64,000 bases of DNA from Nitrosopumilus sp. K4 (GTDB lineage Archaea > Thermoproteota > Nitrososphaeria > Nitrososphaerales > Nitrosopumilaceae): contig NZ_CP067007.1 in the NCBI RefSeq assembly GCF_018128925.1, positions 1,454,330 to 1,518,329 of the forward strand, written 5' to 3'. The notes beneath the pieces were generated by a model. That model did not search any database. It saw only the letters and a program-made list of their open reading frames with translations, and was not told where the DNA came from. Below are positions 44,632 to 52,112 of the stretch, one piece after another; within the stretch, counting starts at the first letter, position 1, and every line of letters starts with the position of its first letter. Made by a program: the position numbers and the translations under genes.

Positions 44632-45189
44632 TTAGAGTAAGTTCTCAGATGGACGTCTTCTGATCATGGCCATAATACTCTCTTTTTCTTCTTTATTTTC
44701 ATAAATTCCTCTGTATGCTGAAGATGAAAGTAATGCGTCATTTCTTACTCCTCGCATCTTCATGCAAAGGTGCTCAGCATCAGCCAATACTACTACTCCT
44801 TTTACGCCTTGAGCATACAGTTCATCAGCAATATTTTTGGTCAGTCTTTCTTGAATCTGTAATCTTTTAGAATACTTTTCTACCAGTCTGACTAGTTTTG
44901 AGATTCCAAAAACTCTGCCATTTGGGGAATATGCAATGTGTATTTTTCCAAAAAATGGTAGCATGTGATGCTCACACATTGAATAAAACTGAATGTCTCT
45001 TGCAACAACTACGTCAGAATCCTCTGAGAATTGTACAGATAGTTCTGAATCAGATTCATATCCTCCAAAAATCTCTTTGTACATGTCTGCAATTCTTTCA
45101 GGAGTGTCAATTAATCCCTCACGTGTAGGATCTTCCCCAAGCTCAATAATTAATTCCCTAACGAGTTTTTTAACACGTTCTTTGTCCAT
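44632..45189 (-). CDS. folE: GTP cyclohydrolase I
   Basis: 185 residues of type IA GTP cyclohydrolase. The zinc and catalytic motif [20 protein letters not shown] is near residues 73-92, the second Cys/catalytic motif [10 protein letters not shown] near 146-155, and [14 protein letters not shown] near 115. The enzyme makes dihydroneopterin triphosphate, used in 7-deazaguanine and pterin synthesis. Many archaea use the unrelated MptA instead; type I FolE is one of the features shared by thaumarchaea. Next to queE and queC. Confidence 0.95.
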   Translation of the reverse strand: MDKERVKKLVRELIIELGEDPTREGLIDTPERIADMYKEIFGGYESDSELSVQFSEDSDVVVARDIQFYSMCEHHMLPFFGKIHIAYSPNGRVFGISKLVRLVEKYSKRLQIQERLTKNIADELYAQGVKGVVVLADAEHLCMKMRGVRNDALLSSSAYRGIYENKEEKESIMAMIRRRPSENLL

Positions 45190-45251
45190 TTTATAATCTC
45201 ACAGATTTCTGCTAGTATTTGAACTTAATCTGATTATCAAGGTAAATGTCA

Positions 45252-45965
45252 CTATGGTGCACCAATAAGTTTGTGAAGTTGAGGTACAACTTTGACATTA
45301 GAATAATATGGATAGACAGCATCATAGAGTTCCAGTAATAAGTCCAAGGAAGGCTCTGCTACTCCAAATGTAGGCTGTATGATAAATCCGTCAATGTTAT
45401 CTTTTGAAACGGTATTGAATATTTTTTCAACAAGTAATTTGAAATCATGTAATTTTGTTTTCGAGCTGGTGACAATTTTGATGTAAGTAGTCTTTTTAGC
45501 AGACATTGCTGATTCAAGACATTTACAAGCATTCTCAATTAATAGGTCATAGTGTTTTGAGTCAACAAATTCTGAATCCTTAGTCTTAAACTCTATTTTT
45601 ACAATATCAATAAACGGTAAAACGTGATTGAATCTGTCTGCATCAAAACAAGATGATTCTAGATAAGTCAAGATATTTTTTGATTGAACGTATTTTGCTA
45701 ATTCTGCTACAGCATTGTGTTGGATTAATGGATCACCGCCTGTAAAATTTACTTTGAATGTCTTGTCTTTCAAATTTTTGTCAATTAGTGCACATGTATC
45801 CTCTATTGAATATTCATCGCCTGAATCAAGCGGGAGGGATTCCTTAGTATCACAATAAAAGCATGTGAAAGGACATCCAGCTAATCTAACAAAAAGTGTC
45901 TTTGTTCCAAACAGAATCCCCTCGCCTTCAATTGATGTGAATATCTCAAATAATCTTACACTCAA
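45252..45965 (-). CDS. queE: 7-carboxy-7-deazaguanine synthase (QueE), radical SAM
   Basis: 237 residues. The N-terminal EIFTSIEGEGILFGTKTLFVRLAGCPFTCFYCDTKES holds the C-x3-C-x2-C radical-SAM cysteines near residues 31-38. FTGGDPLIQ near 74 is the GGxP-type motif, and the compact length suits QueE. It converts carboxy-tetrahydropterin to 7-carboxy-7-deazaguanine. Together with FolE and QueC the pathway is here except for QueD/PTPS, which is not seen in this window. It begins 62 nt upstream of folE on the same strand. Confidence 0.93.
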   Translation of the reverse strand: MSVRLFEIFTSIEGEGILFGTKTLFVRLAGCPFTCFYCDTKESLPLDSGDEYSIEDTCALIDKNLKDKTFKVNFTGGDPLIQHNAVAELAKYVQSKNILTYLESSCFDADRFNHVLPFIDIVKIEFKTKDSEFVDSKHYDLLIENACKCLESAMSAKKTTYIKIVTSSKTKLHDFKLLVEKIFNTVSKDNIDGFIIQPTFGVAEPSLDLLLELYDAVYPYYSNVKVVPQLHKLIGAP

Positions 45966-46007
45966 TGATTTTTTAGATTGTTTTCATTATTTATGCAATG
46001 ACTTTTA

Positions 46008-46208
46008 CTAGTGCATTACAGGTTCTTTTGAATAAAATAATCCAGAAATAAAGAAGACAACTCCTAAAATTCCAATTAGACTACCAACAAATTCAACAGT
46101 GTTTTGCATTTCACCTTCAACTGGAGCCCAAAGCCATGCCATTAATACACCAACAACAATCATTGGAATTCCCACTCCAACAACTATTGCCTTTGAAGCC
46201 ATGCTCAA
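46008..46208 (-). CDS. Small two-span membrane protein, unknown
   Basis: 66 residues with two hydrophobic helices (about 4-26, IVVGVGIPMIVVGVLMAWLW, and 38-58) separated by a short acidic loop (APVEGEMQNT), ending in SKEPVMH. No family is recognised; similar short two-helix proteins are frequent in thaumarchaeal genomes. It is the last gene before queE on the same strand. Confidence 0.7.
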   Translation of the reverse strand: MSMASKAIVVGVGIPMIVVGVLMAWLWAPVEGEMQNTVEFVGSLIGILGVVFFISGLFYSKEPVMH

Positions 46209-46242
46209 ATTCTTTGGAAAATGTATATGAAGCTTATGCTAC

Positions 46243-47049
46243 CTAGCGGTTTGCTTTTTGGATAACTTTTACTAATTTGATTAATTCTGAAAAACTGCTC
46301 TTTGCATCAGAAAGATTGTCTTCAGATAATGATAGTTGGATTTTTACAATTAAATCATATGCAGTTCTGGTATTCTCAGAGGGTTCAGCTTTATCAAGAA
46401 ACGATTCAATCTTATCTAATTGCTTTTCAAGAAATTGCTTGATTCTTTTAGTAGCACTGTTTGATGCATGTTCCCTAATATTTTTTTGAATGTCATTAAG
46501 AAGTAACTTTAATTCTCCAATGGTGTTTTTGGCACCTTCGTTATCGCCATTTCTAATTTGTTCACGTCCTTTTTCAAACAGTTCATAGATTTGATCAAAG
46601 TTAATTCCAGTATCATATCTTTTAGAAATTGCCTCTAGGTTCTGGAAATATTTATGCAGTCTGTTTAATTCACTTGTGAGATCTCTGTCAGCGGTATCTC
46701 TTGTGGTTACTTTAGCTTCGGTACTTGGTTCAGATATTATTCTAGAAATTTGTTGAAAAATTTTCATTGCTGAAAGAAAGTCTTTCTTTGCTTGGGTTAT
46801 GTTATTATCGTTAAGAGAATCCTCTAATGAAATTACTGCTAAATGCCCCTGATCATACAGAGATTGAATGTTTTGAGGTACAGAGTCACCATAAACTCTC
46901 TGTAGTTGGTTTTCAATTTGTTTGTCTGCTTGTTTAGCTATGCGCAATAAGATACTAGGATCGTTTTGTGCATGTGCATCATTAACTAGTAACGGAGATG
47001 TGGTTCCAAAAATCAGCACAAATATTGTGAATAGAGTTAATGTTTTCAT
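46243..47049 (-). CDS. Exported helical protein of the winged-helix cassette
   Basis: 268 residues with a signal peptide (TLTLFTIFVLIFGTTSPLLV, then NDAHA). The mature part is almost entirely alpha-helical, with three or more repeated ~90-residue bundles (DNNITQAKKDFLSAMKIFQQI, IRNGDNEGAKNTIGELK, LSEDNLSDAKSSFSELIKLV). No cysteine and no transmembrane helix follow, so it is probably periplasm-side or surface-bound. The start overlaps the stop of the membrane winged-helix gene by 4 nt (ATGA). Translational coupling suggests it may be a ligand or partner for that protein's ectodomain. Function unknown. Confidence 0.8.
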   Translation of the reverse strand: MKTLTLFTIFVLIFGTTSPLLVNDAHAQNDPSILLRIAKQADKQIENQLQRVYGDSVPQNIQSLYDQGHLAVISLEDSLNDNNITQAKKDFLSAMKIFQQISRIISEPSTEAKVTTRDTADRDLTSELNRLHKYFQNLEAISKRYDTGINFDQIYELFEKGREQIRNGDNEGAKNTIGELKLLLNDIQKNIREHASNSATKRIKQFLEKQLDKIESFLDKAEPSENTRTAYDLIVKIQLSLSEDNLSDAKSSFSELIKLVKVIQKANR

Positions 47050-48071
47050 AATTCTTCCTCCAAATTCTTGCGTAATTTTACAAGGTTTTGCATGTCTTTT
47101 TTTTCAATTTCTATAATACCATTACGTTCCAATCTTTTTACGGCACGCCACATAGTTGTTCTTGGCTGTAGGAATTTCTTTCTCAATTCACTTTCTAATG
47201 CTTGGCCCCCGTTGTTGGAGATAAACTTCACTATCTCTTTATCATCTTCACGAATATCTGGATTTAATTTGAAAATTGTTTCAGGTGCAATTGATTCAGA
47301 TTTCATAATGGTTTGAGATGTTTCAGTTTGTTGAATTGGTCTTGCTGATTTTTTTCTTGTTTTGATGATTGCTACAATTCCAACTATGGCAGCTGTTGCA
47401 ACGCTGCCAATTGCTGCATACATCAAATTATCCGAATTTGAAATAGGTTCAACTGGATCAGGGTTATTAGGTGTTGTAGTTGTGCTAAAAAGATAATCAA
47501 TCTCAGTTTGACCTTCAGATAAAGTAAGTTGGTTTTGATCATTTACTAGTTTCATATCAATTGGTAGATTTGTCATTCCAACTATGGCAGAGTTTTTGGG
47601 TAAAAGTAAAGTAAAATCAGACGGTGCATCTAAAGAAAAGGTCCAAATTCTTCCTTTTTTTGAGACCAAGTCATGAATATCATATTCTACAGAAATTGTA
47701 GATGAGCCAAATGTTTCAATTAGTGCAAAATTTCCTATAACGTCACTAGTAAGCAAGAATCCGTTTTCGCCTACAGCCACAAAATTATCTATTGTGCTTC
47801 CAAACAGATCAAGTTCATAATCAGTTGCAAGTGGATCAACATCAACTTCGGCAGAAATATGTGTTGTTCCATCAGGATAAATTATGAGATCTAGGGTCCT
47901 AGGAGAGCTGAATGAAGACTGGATTGGCATTACGGCTGTTACAATAATCATACTAACAACCAAAAGTGGAACTTTGACCATTGTTTCGAGAATACCATCA
48001 GTCCTTACAAAAAGCATTCCATCTTCTCGTAGGTACTCTTTCCCATGAATTGGTACGATTTGCTGGTTCAT
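47046..48071 (-). CDS. Membrane-bound winged-helix transcriptional regulator with ectodomain
   Basis: 341 residues. An N-terminal hydrophobic helix near residues 32-55 (VKVPLLVVSMIIVTAVM) precedes a beta-rich ectodomain (about 58-215; DLIIYPDGTTHISAEVDVDP, FSLDAPSDFTLLLPKNS), then a second transmembrane helix (about 222-245, YAAIGSVATAAIVGIVAII) followed by basic RKKSARP. The last 70 residues are a winged helix (DKEIVKFISNNGG, RTTMWRAVKRLERNGIIEIEK). This is a one-component sensor: extracellular domain, membrane crossing, cytoplasmic DNA-binding domain. It sits 4 nt after the soluble winged-helix gene and overlaps the exported partner. Internal ATGs make the exact start uncertain. Confidence 0.82.
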   Translation of the reverse strand: MNQQIVPIHGKEYLREDGMLFVRTDGILETMVKVPLLVVSMIIVTAVMPIQSSFSSPRTLDLIIYPDGTTHISAEVDVDPLATDYELDLFGSTIDNFVAVGENGFLLTSDVIGNFALIETFGSSTISVEYDIHDLVSKKGRIWTFSLDAPSDFTLLLPKNSAIVGMTNLPIDMKLVNDQNQLTLSEGQTEIDYLFSTTTTPNNPDPVEPISNSDNLMYAAIGSVATAAIVGIVAIIKTRKKSARPIQQTETSQTIMKSESIAPETIFKLNPDIREDDKEIVKFISNNGGQALESELRKKFLQPRTTMWRAVKRLERNGIIEIEKKDMQNLVKLRKNLEEEL

Positions 48072-48075
48072 TTGG

Positions 48076-48363
48076 TTAGTACCTTAGATTCATACTCTCT
48101 ACGAGTCCCTGAAATCTCTTAAATTCCTGGAAAAACTGCAGTCCTTTTTCAGTAATCAAAAAGACTCTGTTCCTATCATTTTTGACGGACTCGACTAAGC
48201 CTGCTTCTACCAGTTTCTCACATTTGTCTAGTACTGCATAGTGAGATAGGTTGGCTTTGCGAGAAATTGCAGATACAATGACTCCATTACGGCCGCCATC
48301 GGCGGTAACGTCTAGGATGTCACCCATTATGCCCATTTCGGACCTGTATTGTTGTTTTGACAT
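48076..48363 (-). CDS. Small winged-helix transcriptional regulator
   Basis: 95 residues. The whole protein is a winged helix: RSEMGIMGDILDVTADGG, then ANLSHYAVLDKCEKLVEAGLVESVKNDRNRVFLITEKGLQFFQEFKRF. It resembles the archaeal DUF4364/HTH single-domain regulators common in thaumarchaea. It is the first gene of the cassette with the membrane winged-helix gene 4 nt downstream. An inverted repeat overlaps its start codon, so autoregulation is likely. Confidence 0.88.
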   Translation of the reverse strand: MSKQQYRSEMGIMGDILDVTADGGRNGVIVSAISRKANLSHYAVLDKCEKLVEAGLVESVKNDRNRVFLITEKGLQFFQEFKRFQGLVESMNLRY

Positions 48364-48381
48364 GTTATAGTATACAACATG
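48361..48381. promoter_or_regulatory. Palindromic operator over the winged-helix start
   Basis: CATGTT-ATAGTATAC-AACATG: 6-bp arms are perfect inverted repeats with a 9-bp spacer that itself contains the palindrome GTATAC. The left arm includes the start codon of the small winged-helix gene. This is the expected place and size for a dimeric HTH operator, so it probably controls the three-gene cassette and could be shared with leftward and rightward transcripts. Confidence 0.55.
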
Positions 48382-48952
48382 TTAGTTAATGAGGAACATT
48401 TTGAAACTTTGTAGCGGAACGTATAGCGGAACAGGTGTTTCATGTCAAAAAATCATCAAAAATCATTGTTTTTGATGGAGGGGGAAGAAATTCCAAGTTT
48501 TTTGAAGCCTAAAATTTAGGAAAAATTCTTTGTTTTTGAGAAAAATGTTGGTTTTGCCAATTTACTGAAATTTTTAGGAAAAATTATGATTTTATACTAT
48601 TTTTGAATGATTTTTGTATATAAGGAACAGGACGTTTCATGTCAACTGTGGTTTTAGAAGGCCATTATTATTGAAAAAATCGTATGTGGGGTCAGTCTAA
48701 CATTTGAAGAGCCTGAAGATTTCTTCAGAATGCAAGAAATGCTTTTTCATTTAAAGAATTTCTGGATGATATTTACAGATTTCATGAAATTTCATTCAAG
48801 ATATACCTAATCTGAAAATCAGTACATTGATGATTCAGAACATGATTTGATGAGATTTTACCTTTTTCGTTTCAATGATAAAAAATCATTCACTAGGTCA
48901 GCTTTGAGATTCATAATAACTTTTTATTCCCAAATTGAAAAAATACTCATAA
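48364..48952. other. 590-bp gap with duplicated 21/22-nt motif; no confident gene
   Basis: No full gene is supported. Two copies of GGAACAGG-N1/2-GTTTCATGTCAA lie at 48428-48448 and 48624-48645; both contain an ATG and are preceded by TATA-like sequence (the second by GTATATA near 48616). The first opens a 25-codon frame, the second an 11-codon one. From about 48650 to 48810 another frame reads coding-like (ending FHLKNFWMIFTDFMKFHSRYT) but has no start joined to it. This may be the remains of a small gene or a regulatory region. Confidence 0.4.
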
Positions 48953-49417
48953 ATGTTTGATAAATTCAAAAAAGATGAAGGCGGGGAAATGGTAGAAGAA
49001 AGGACAGAAGAATCAACTGAGACAGAAACTTCCACCACAGAGTCATCAAGTGAAATTGGAATAGGCGAATTAATGGATAAACGTGCCAAACTAGAAGAGG
49101 CAATTGATTATGTCGGATTGATGATTAAAAATCTCAAGGATAAGAGAACAAATCTTGAAAAGGATATCGAGGAGGAATCAGTAGATATCAAGAATTTGAA
49201 AGAAAAACTTCAAAAAGTTAGTGAGTACATCGAGGAAGAAAATCAAGGAATAAAGGAATTGTCCAATAAAAGACAGCAGGTAGAAAGTGAAGCAGATCAA
49301 GTGGGTTCTATAATCAACAGTTTACGTGATAGACTATCAGGATTAGATAGAATTATTGACGATGAAGGAAATAAGGTCAAGAAAGTAAAAGAGTCTAGAG
49401 AGTCATTAGAAAATTAA
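48953..49417 (+). CDS. Soluble coiled-coil protein, unknown
   Basis: 154 residues. After an acidic Ser/Thr/Glu-rich N-terminus (residues 1-38, EERTEESTETETSTTESS), residues about 45-150 show heptad-repeat coiled coil in repeated blocks (LMDKRAKLEEAIDYVGLMIK, LRDRLSGLDRIIDDEG). No cysteine, no membrane part. It converges with the neighbouring CdvB-like gene, its stop 2 nt from that gene's, so the two may be functionally linked by location only. Function unknown. Confidence 0.82.
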   Translation: MFDKFKKDEGGEMVEERTEESTETETSTTESSSEIGIGELMDKRAKLEEAIDYVGLMIKNLKDKRTNLEKDIEEESVDIKNLKEKLQKVSEYIEEENQGIKELSNKRQQVESEADQVGSIINSLRDRLSGLDRIIDDEGNKVKKVKESRESLEN

Positions 49418-49419
49418 AT

Positions 49420-50067
49420 TTAATAAAACTTGGAAGAATTTGCAGTAGATTTTTCTGTGTCAGTTGGTACTGATGGGAACATTTGTCCAGTTGAACTTTC
49501 GGCTACTGCAGCTGCTTCTTGTAAGATTTTTTCTGATTCTGAATTTGTTGAGTCATCAATTCCAAATGCACCTTCACTTGAGAAACTATCAGTCATGAAG
49601 CCTCCAAGCATTTCTGCCATCTGATTAATTTCTTGATCAGCTCCTGGCATGAATTTTGCTAGTGATGATTTTAGGTTCTTCATTAATCCTATTGTAGGCA
49701 TTATAGTAACAACCGTGTCACCTAGATCATGATAGGTTGTTAATCGTAATTCAATTTGTTCTAATGCAATTCTAGCATTTCCTAAAATTTTTGAAACTTT
49801 TCTAACTTCAGCTAATTCTTTTGACAATACCTTACTTGTGCTAGTATCATGTGATTCAGTTGCCTCAACGATTCTTTTGAAAAGCTTACCGTCCCTTTCT
49901 TTTAGTTTGTTTATCATTGAATCCAGTTTAGTAATCTGAGTTTGTAATCTCTTAATTCCTGTTTGGACCTTTGGTTTTAGTGGGCCTTTTGGTTTTAGTA
50001 CATCACTAATTTTGTCACCAATTCCTGGTTGATGTTGTGAAGCCCATTTATTTTGAAAGTTTGGCAA
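49420..50067 (-). CDS. CdvB-family ESCRT-III-like protein (paralogue 2)
   Basis: 215 residues, clearly related to the protein at 23899-24549: the same long N-terminal helical hairpin (KRLQTQITKLDSMINKLKERD, AEVRKVSKILGNARIALEQIELRLTTY), acidic stretch, and a C-terminal EKILQEAAAVAESSTGQMFPSVP tail with the same FPSVP motif. No winged-helix domain. Two paralogues of similar length in one window suggest B1/B2-type subunits that would co-assemble on the division ring. The cdvA and cdvC genes are not in this window. Confidence 0.9.
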   Translation of the reverse strand: MPNFQNKWASQHQPGIGDKISDVLKPKGPLKPKVQTGIKRLQTQITKLDSMINKLKERDGKLFKRIVEATESHDTSTSKVLSKELAEVRKVSKILGNARIALEQIELRLTTYHDLGDTVVTIMPTIGLMKNLKSSLAKFMPGADQEINQMAEMLGGFMTDSFSSEGAFGIDDSTNSESEKILQEAAAVAESSTGQMFPSVPTDTEKSTANSSKFY

Positions 50068-50150
50068 TGTTTAGGCTCAATGAATTTGTACTTAATTTCA
50101 GGTGTGAATATAGGTTAACAGTTCATTAAATTTGTCTAACAAGAATGAGG

Positions 50151-50255
50151 CTAAATGTTTGAAATCACGGATCTTTGTGGATGGATTTTACGAATGTGGT
50201 TTGATATCAAAGACTTGTTAGCAATGGATTCGCCGCAAAGTGGACATTTTGTCAT
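50151..50255 (-). CDS. 34-aa C2H2-type zinc finger microprotein
   Basis: A 34-residue frame with ATG at 50255 and a clean TAG stop. It encodes a single C-x2-C-x12-H-x4-H finger (CPLCGESIANKSLISNHIRKIH, with both cysteine and histidine pairs at typical spacing) plus a short tail. This is the whole protein. It lies in the gap between a CdvB paralogue and an exported protein. The intact finger geometry strongly supports translation even at this length; nucleic-acid or protein binding is expected. Confidence 0.7.
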   Translation of the reverse strand: MTKCPLCGESIANKSLISNHIRKIHPQRSVISNI

Positions 50256-50349
50256 TTTAACAAAAAGTGGGTCTAGAAAAATCTATTTAAATATTATTTT
50301 TTTCTGAAATTCAGAAATTTATTTTTACTATACTGATTTTTGGATTTTA

Positions 50350-50781
50350 TTGAATGGAAGACTGGTTTTTATTCCAATAATTGTCGCAGTGGTAGGATTA
50401 GTAATAATTTCATCTTTTGATGAAAATGATGAGGAGAATAAGGCCATTTTTCATGTAACTTTGGCAGATCCAAAAATGTACCAAGATGGTGTTTATTCAG
50501 AAAAATTCTTGGTTGAGGCTGGGGAGTATTTTTTTAGATTTGTTCCAAATGGGGATAGTCCTCAAATTTTGTCAATATCAATAAATGGAGAAAATTTCTT
50601 GTTTAAAGAAAATTTTACTTTAAAAGGAACATTGCATGAAACAGGAATTTCTCAATACTATACATGGGACTATGAAGGACAGAAAAAAATTGAGATTAAT
50701 GAAAAACAGGAGTTAGAAATCATGATAAACCCAAATGGGAACTTTTTGGGTACGGTATCAGTTGATATTTTAGAAAATTAA
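50350..50781 (+). CDS. Exported or membrane-anchored beta-rich protein, unknown
   Basis: 143 residues from a TTG at 50350. A signal or anchor helix (LVFIPIIVAVVGLVIISSF) is at residues 5-23, followed by a short acidic stretch and a beta-rich domain of about 110 residues (KFLVEAGEYFFRFVPNGD, SQYYTWDYEGQKKIEI). No cysteine, no known motif. Its stop abuts a GC-rich structured RNA candidate, so the RNA could be part of its 3' end. Confidence 0.72.
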   Translation: MNGRLVFIPIIVAVVGLVIISSFDENDEENKAIFHVTLADPKMYQDGVYSEKFLVEAGEYFFRFVPNGDSPQILSISINGENFLFKENFTLKGTLHETGISQYYTWDYEGQKKIEINEKQELEIMINPNGNFLGTVSVDILEN

Positions 50782-50915
50782 GAGGCGCAACCCCCTTCAT
50801 TGCAGAACTTTGAGAGATTTCCTCTCTATCTCAGGTCGTTATTACGCCTGATTGCCTTTATCGTTCTGCGGGGCCACGCGGTTTTAGTCGATAGGAATTA
50901 TATCCATCGGCATTA
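50782..50915. ncRNA. GC-rich structured RNA candidate, about 130 nt (orientation unresolved)
   Basis: A GC-rich island between an exported-protein gene and an SDR gene. GCAGAAC (50802-50808) pairs with GTTCTGC (50863-50869), extended by CCCC (50791-50795 region) with GGGG (50870-50873). Inside are hairpins from GAGAG/CTCTC (50812-50826) and CAGG-CGT/ACG-CCTG (about 50832-50850). A third hairpin pairs GTCGAT-A-GGA with TCC-ATCGGC (50887-50911). One G-U pair favours the plus strand. A TATA-like TTAAATA centred near 50938 and a GAAA-type loop favour the minus strand. It resembles no family I can name; not RNase P, SRP or 5S by conserved strings. Confidence 0.5.
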
Positions 50916-51112
50916 GTTAATATAGGAAGTTTAGGTATTTAAGATTTAGCATGAAATTTTATGAAAAAATATACAAAAAAATGAAATTTTTCATGCCTAA
51001 TCTATCTTCTAATAATTAATTTGAATTATTAACAATATGAATCAGTAACAATTGAAAATTAGACTATTTTCAAAATTAGTTGATCTATAAATTACGAGTT
51101 TTCAGCAAGATT

Positions 51113-51859
51113 ATGTTGAAGCTTTCTGGAAAAGTAGCCCTGATTACTGGTGGTAGTAGAGGAATAGGATTTTCAACTGCAAAAATTTTTTCTGAAAATG
51201 GCGCTAAAGTTGTAATCACTGCAAAGGATCCTAAACGATTAGAAAATGCTGTTTCAAAACTATCTAATACAATTGCAATTCCAGCTGATATTAAAAATGA
51301 AGAAGATGTAAAAAAAGTGGTAGATAAGACTGTTGAAAAATTTGGCAAGTTAGATATTCTTGTAAATAATGCGGGAATTTTTCCAAAAATTAAACAGTTA
51401 CACGAAATTGAAGAATCGGAATGGCAAGAAGTTTTAGACGTAAATTTGACAGGACAATTTCGATTTACAAAAGCTGCTATTTCTTACCTGAAAAAAACTT
51501 GTGGATGTATAATCAATATTTCATCAGATGCTGGCCTAAAGGCATATGAAGGATTTAATGCTGATGCATATTCAGCTGCAAAGGCGGCCCTAATTATTCT
51601 TACAAAATGTTGGGCTTTGGAATATTCAAAAAATAAAATTCGAGTTAATTGTATTTGTCCAGGCGTTGTTGATACAGATATGACAAAACCCTTTTTGAAA
51701 ACTGAGAAAGATAGAGATTTTATGAATAATGAGCACCCAATAGGACGCATAGGTAAGCCAGAAGAGGTGGGTAAGGCTGTACTTTATTTTGCATCTGATG
51801 ATGCATCATGGACTACAGGTGCAGTTTTGGCAGTTGATGGAGGAGAATCAATAAAGTGA
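51113..51859 (+). CDS. 3-oxoacyl-ACP-reductase-type SDR
   Basis: 248 residues from the ATG at 51113; the TTG at 51080 gives an unneeded extension and is rejected. It is a classical SDR: LITGGSRGIGFSTAKIF near residue 10, NNAGIFPKI near 82, the SDAGLKAYEGFNADAYSAAKAAL stretch near 138-160 with catalytic YxxxK, CPGVVDTDMT near 182 and VLAVDGGESIK at the end. Often labelled FabG, but thaumarchaea have no FAS, so a quinone, polyol or sugar substrate is more likely. It is followed by a small membrane-protein gene. Confidence 0.9.
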   Translation: MLKLSGKVALITGGSRGIGFSTAKIFSENGAKVVITAKDPKRLENAVSKLSNTIAIPADIKNEEDVKKVVDKTVEKFGKLDILVNNAGIFPKIKQLHEIEESEWQEVLDVNLTGQFRFTKAAISYLKKTCGCIINISSDAGLKAYEGFNADAYSAAKAALIILTKCWALEYSKNKIRVNCICPGVVDTDMTKPFLKTEKDRDFMNNEHPIGRIGKPEEVGKAVLYFASDDASWTTGAVLAVDGGESIK

Positions 51860-51899
51860 GTTCACATGGATTTAATACTGCTCAAGAGGTACTGGAAAT

Positions 51900-52106
51900 A
51901 TGACAGATAAGAAAAAGAAGGCAAAATTGATCATTCTTTTAGGAGTAATTTGGGTAGTGATAACTTTACCATTACCGTGGATTATTAATAATCCAGAGGT
52001 ATCATCAGAGCAGTTTAATATAATTCTAGGAATAATCGGAATTTTATCTATTCCATTTATTGTCTTAGGTGTAGTATGGACATTAAAACCGGAATTAACA
52101 ACCTAG
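51900..52106 (+). CDS. Small two-span membrane protein, unknown
   Basis: 68 residues, starting TDKKKKAKL, with two hydrophobic helices (about 10-30, IILLGVIWVVITLPLPWII, and 40-60, NIILGIIGILSIPFIVLGVVW). The short charged loop between them and basic N-terminus suggest an integral membrane protein. It begins 40 nt after the SDR gene and ends 6 nt before the CysQ-like gene, so it is probably cotranscribed. No family recognised. Confidence 0.72.
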   Translation: MTDKKKKAKLIILLGVIWVVITLPLPWIINNPEVSSEQFNIILGIIGILSIPFIVLGVVWTLKPELTT

Positions 52107-52112
52107 ATTAAA

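Noticed and set aside
48898-49089. 63-residue minus-strand frame opposite the coiled-coil gene start
   Set aside because: Ser/Val-rich shadow of the acidic coiled-coil gene; no motif or start signal.
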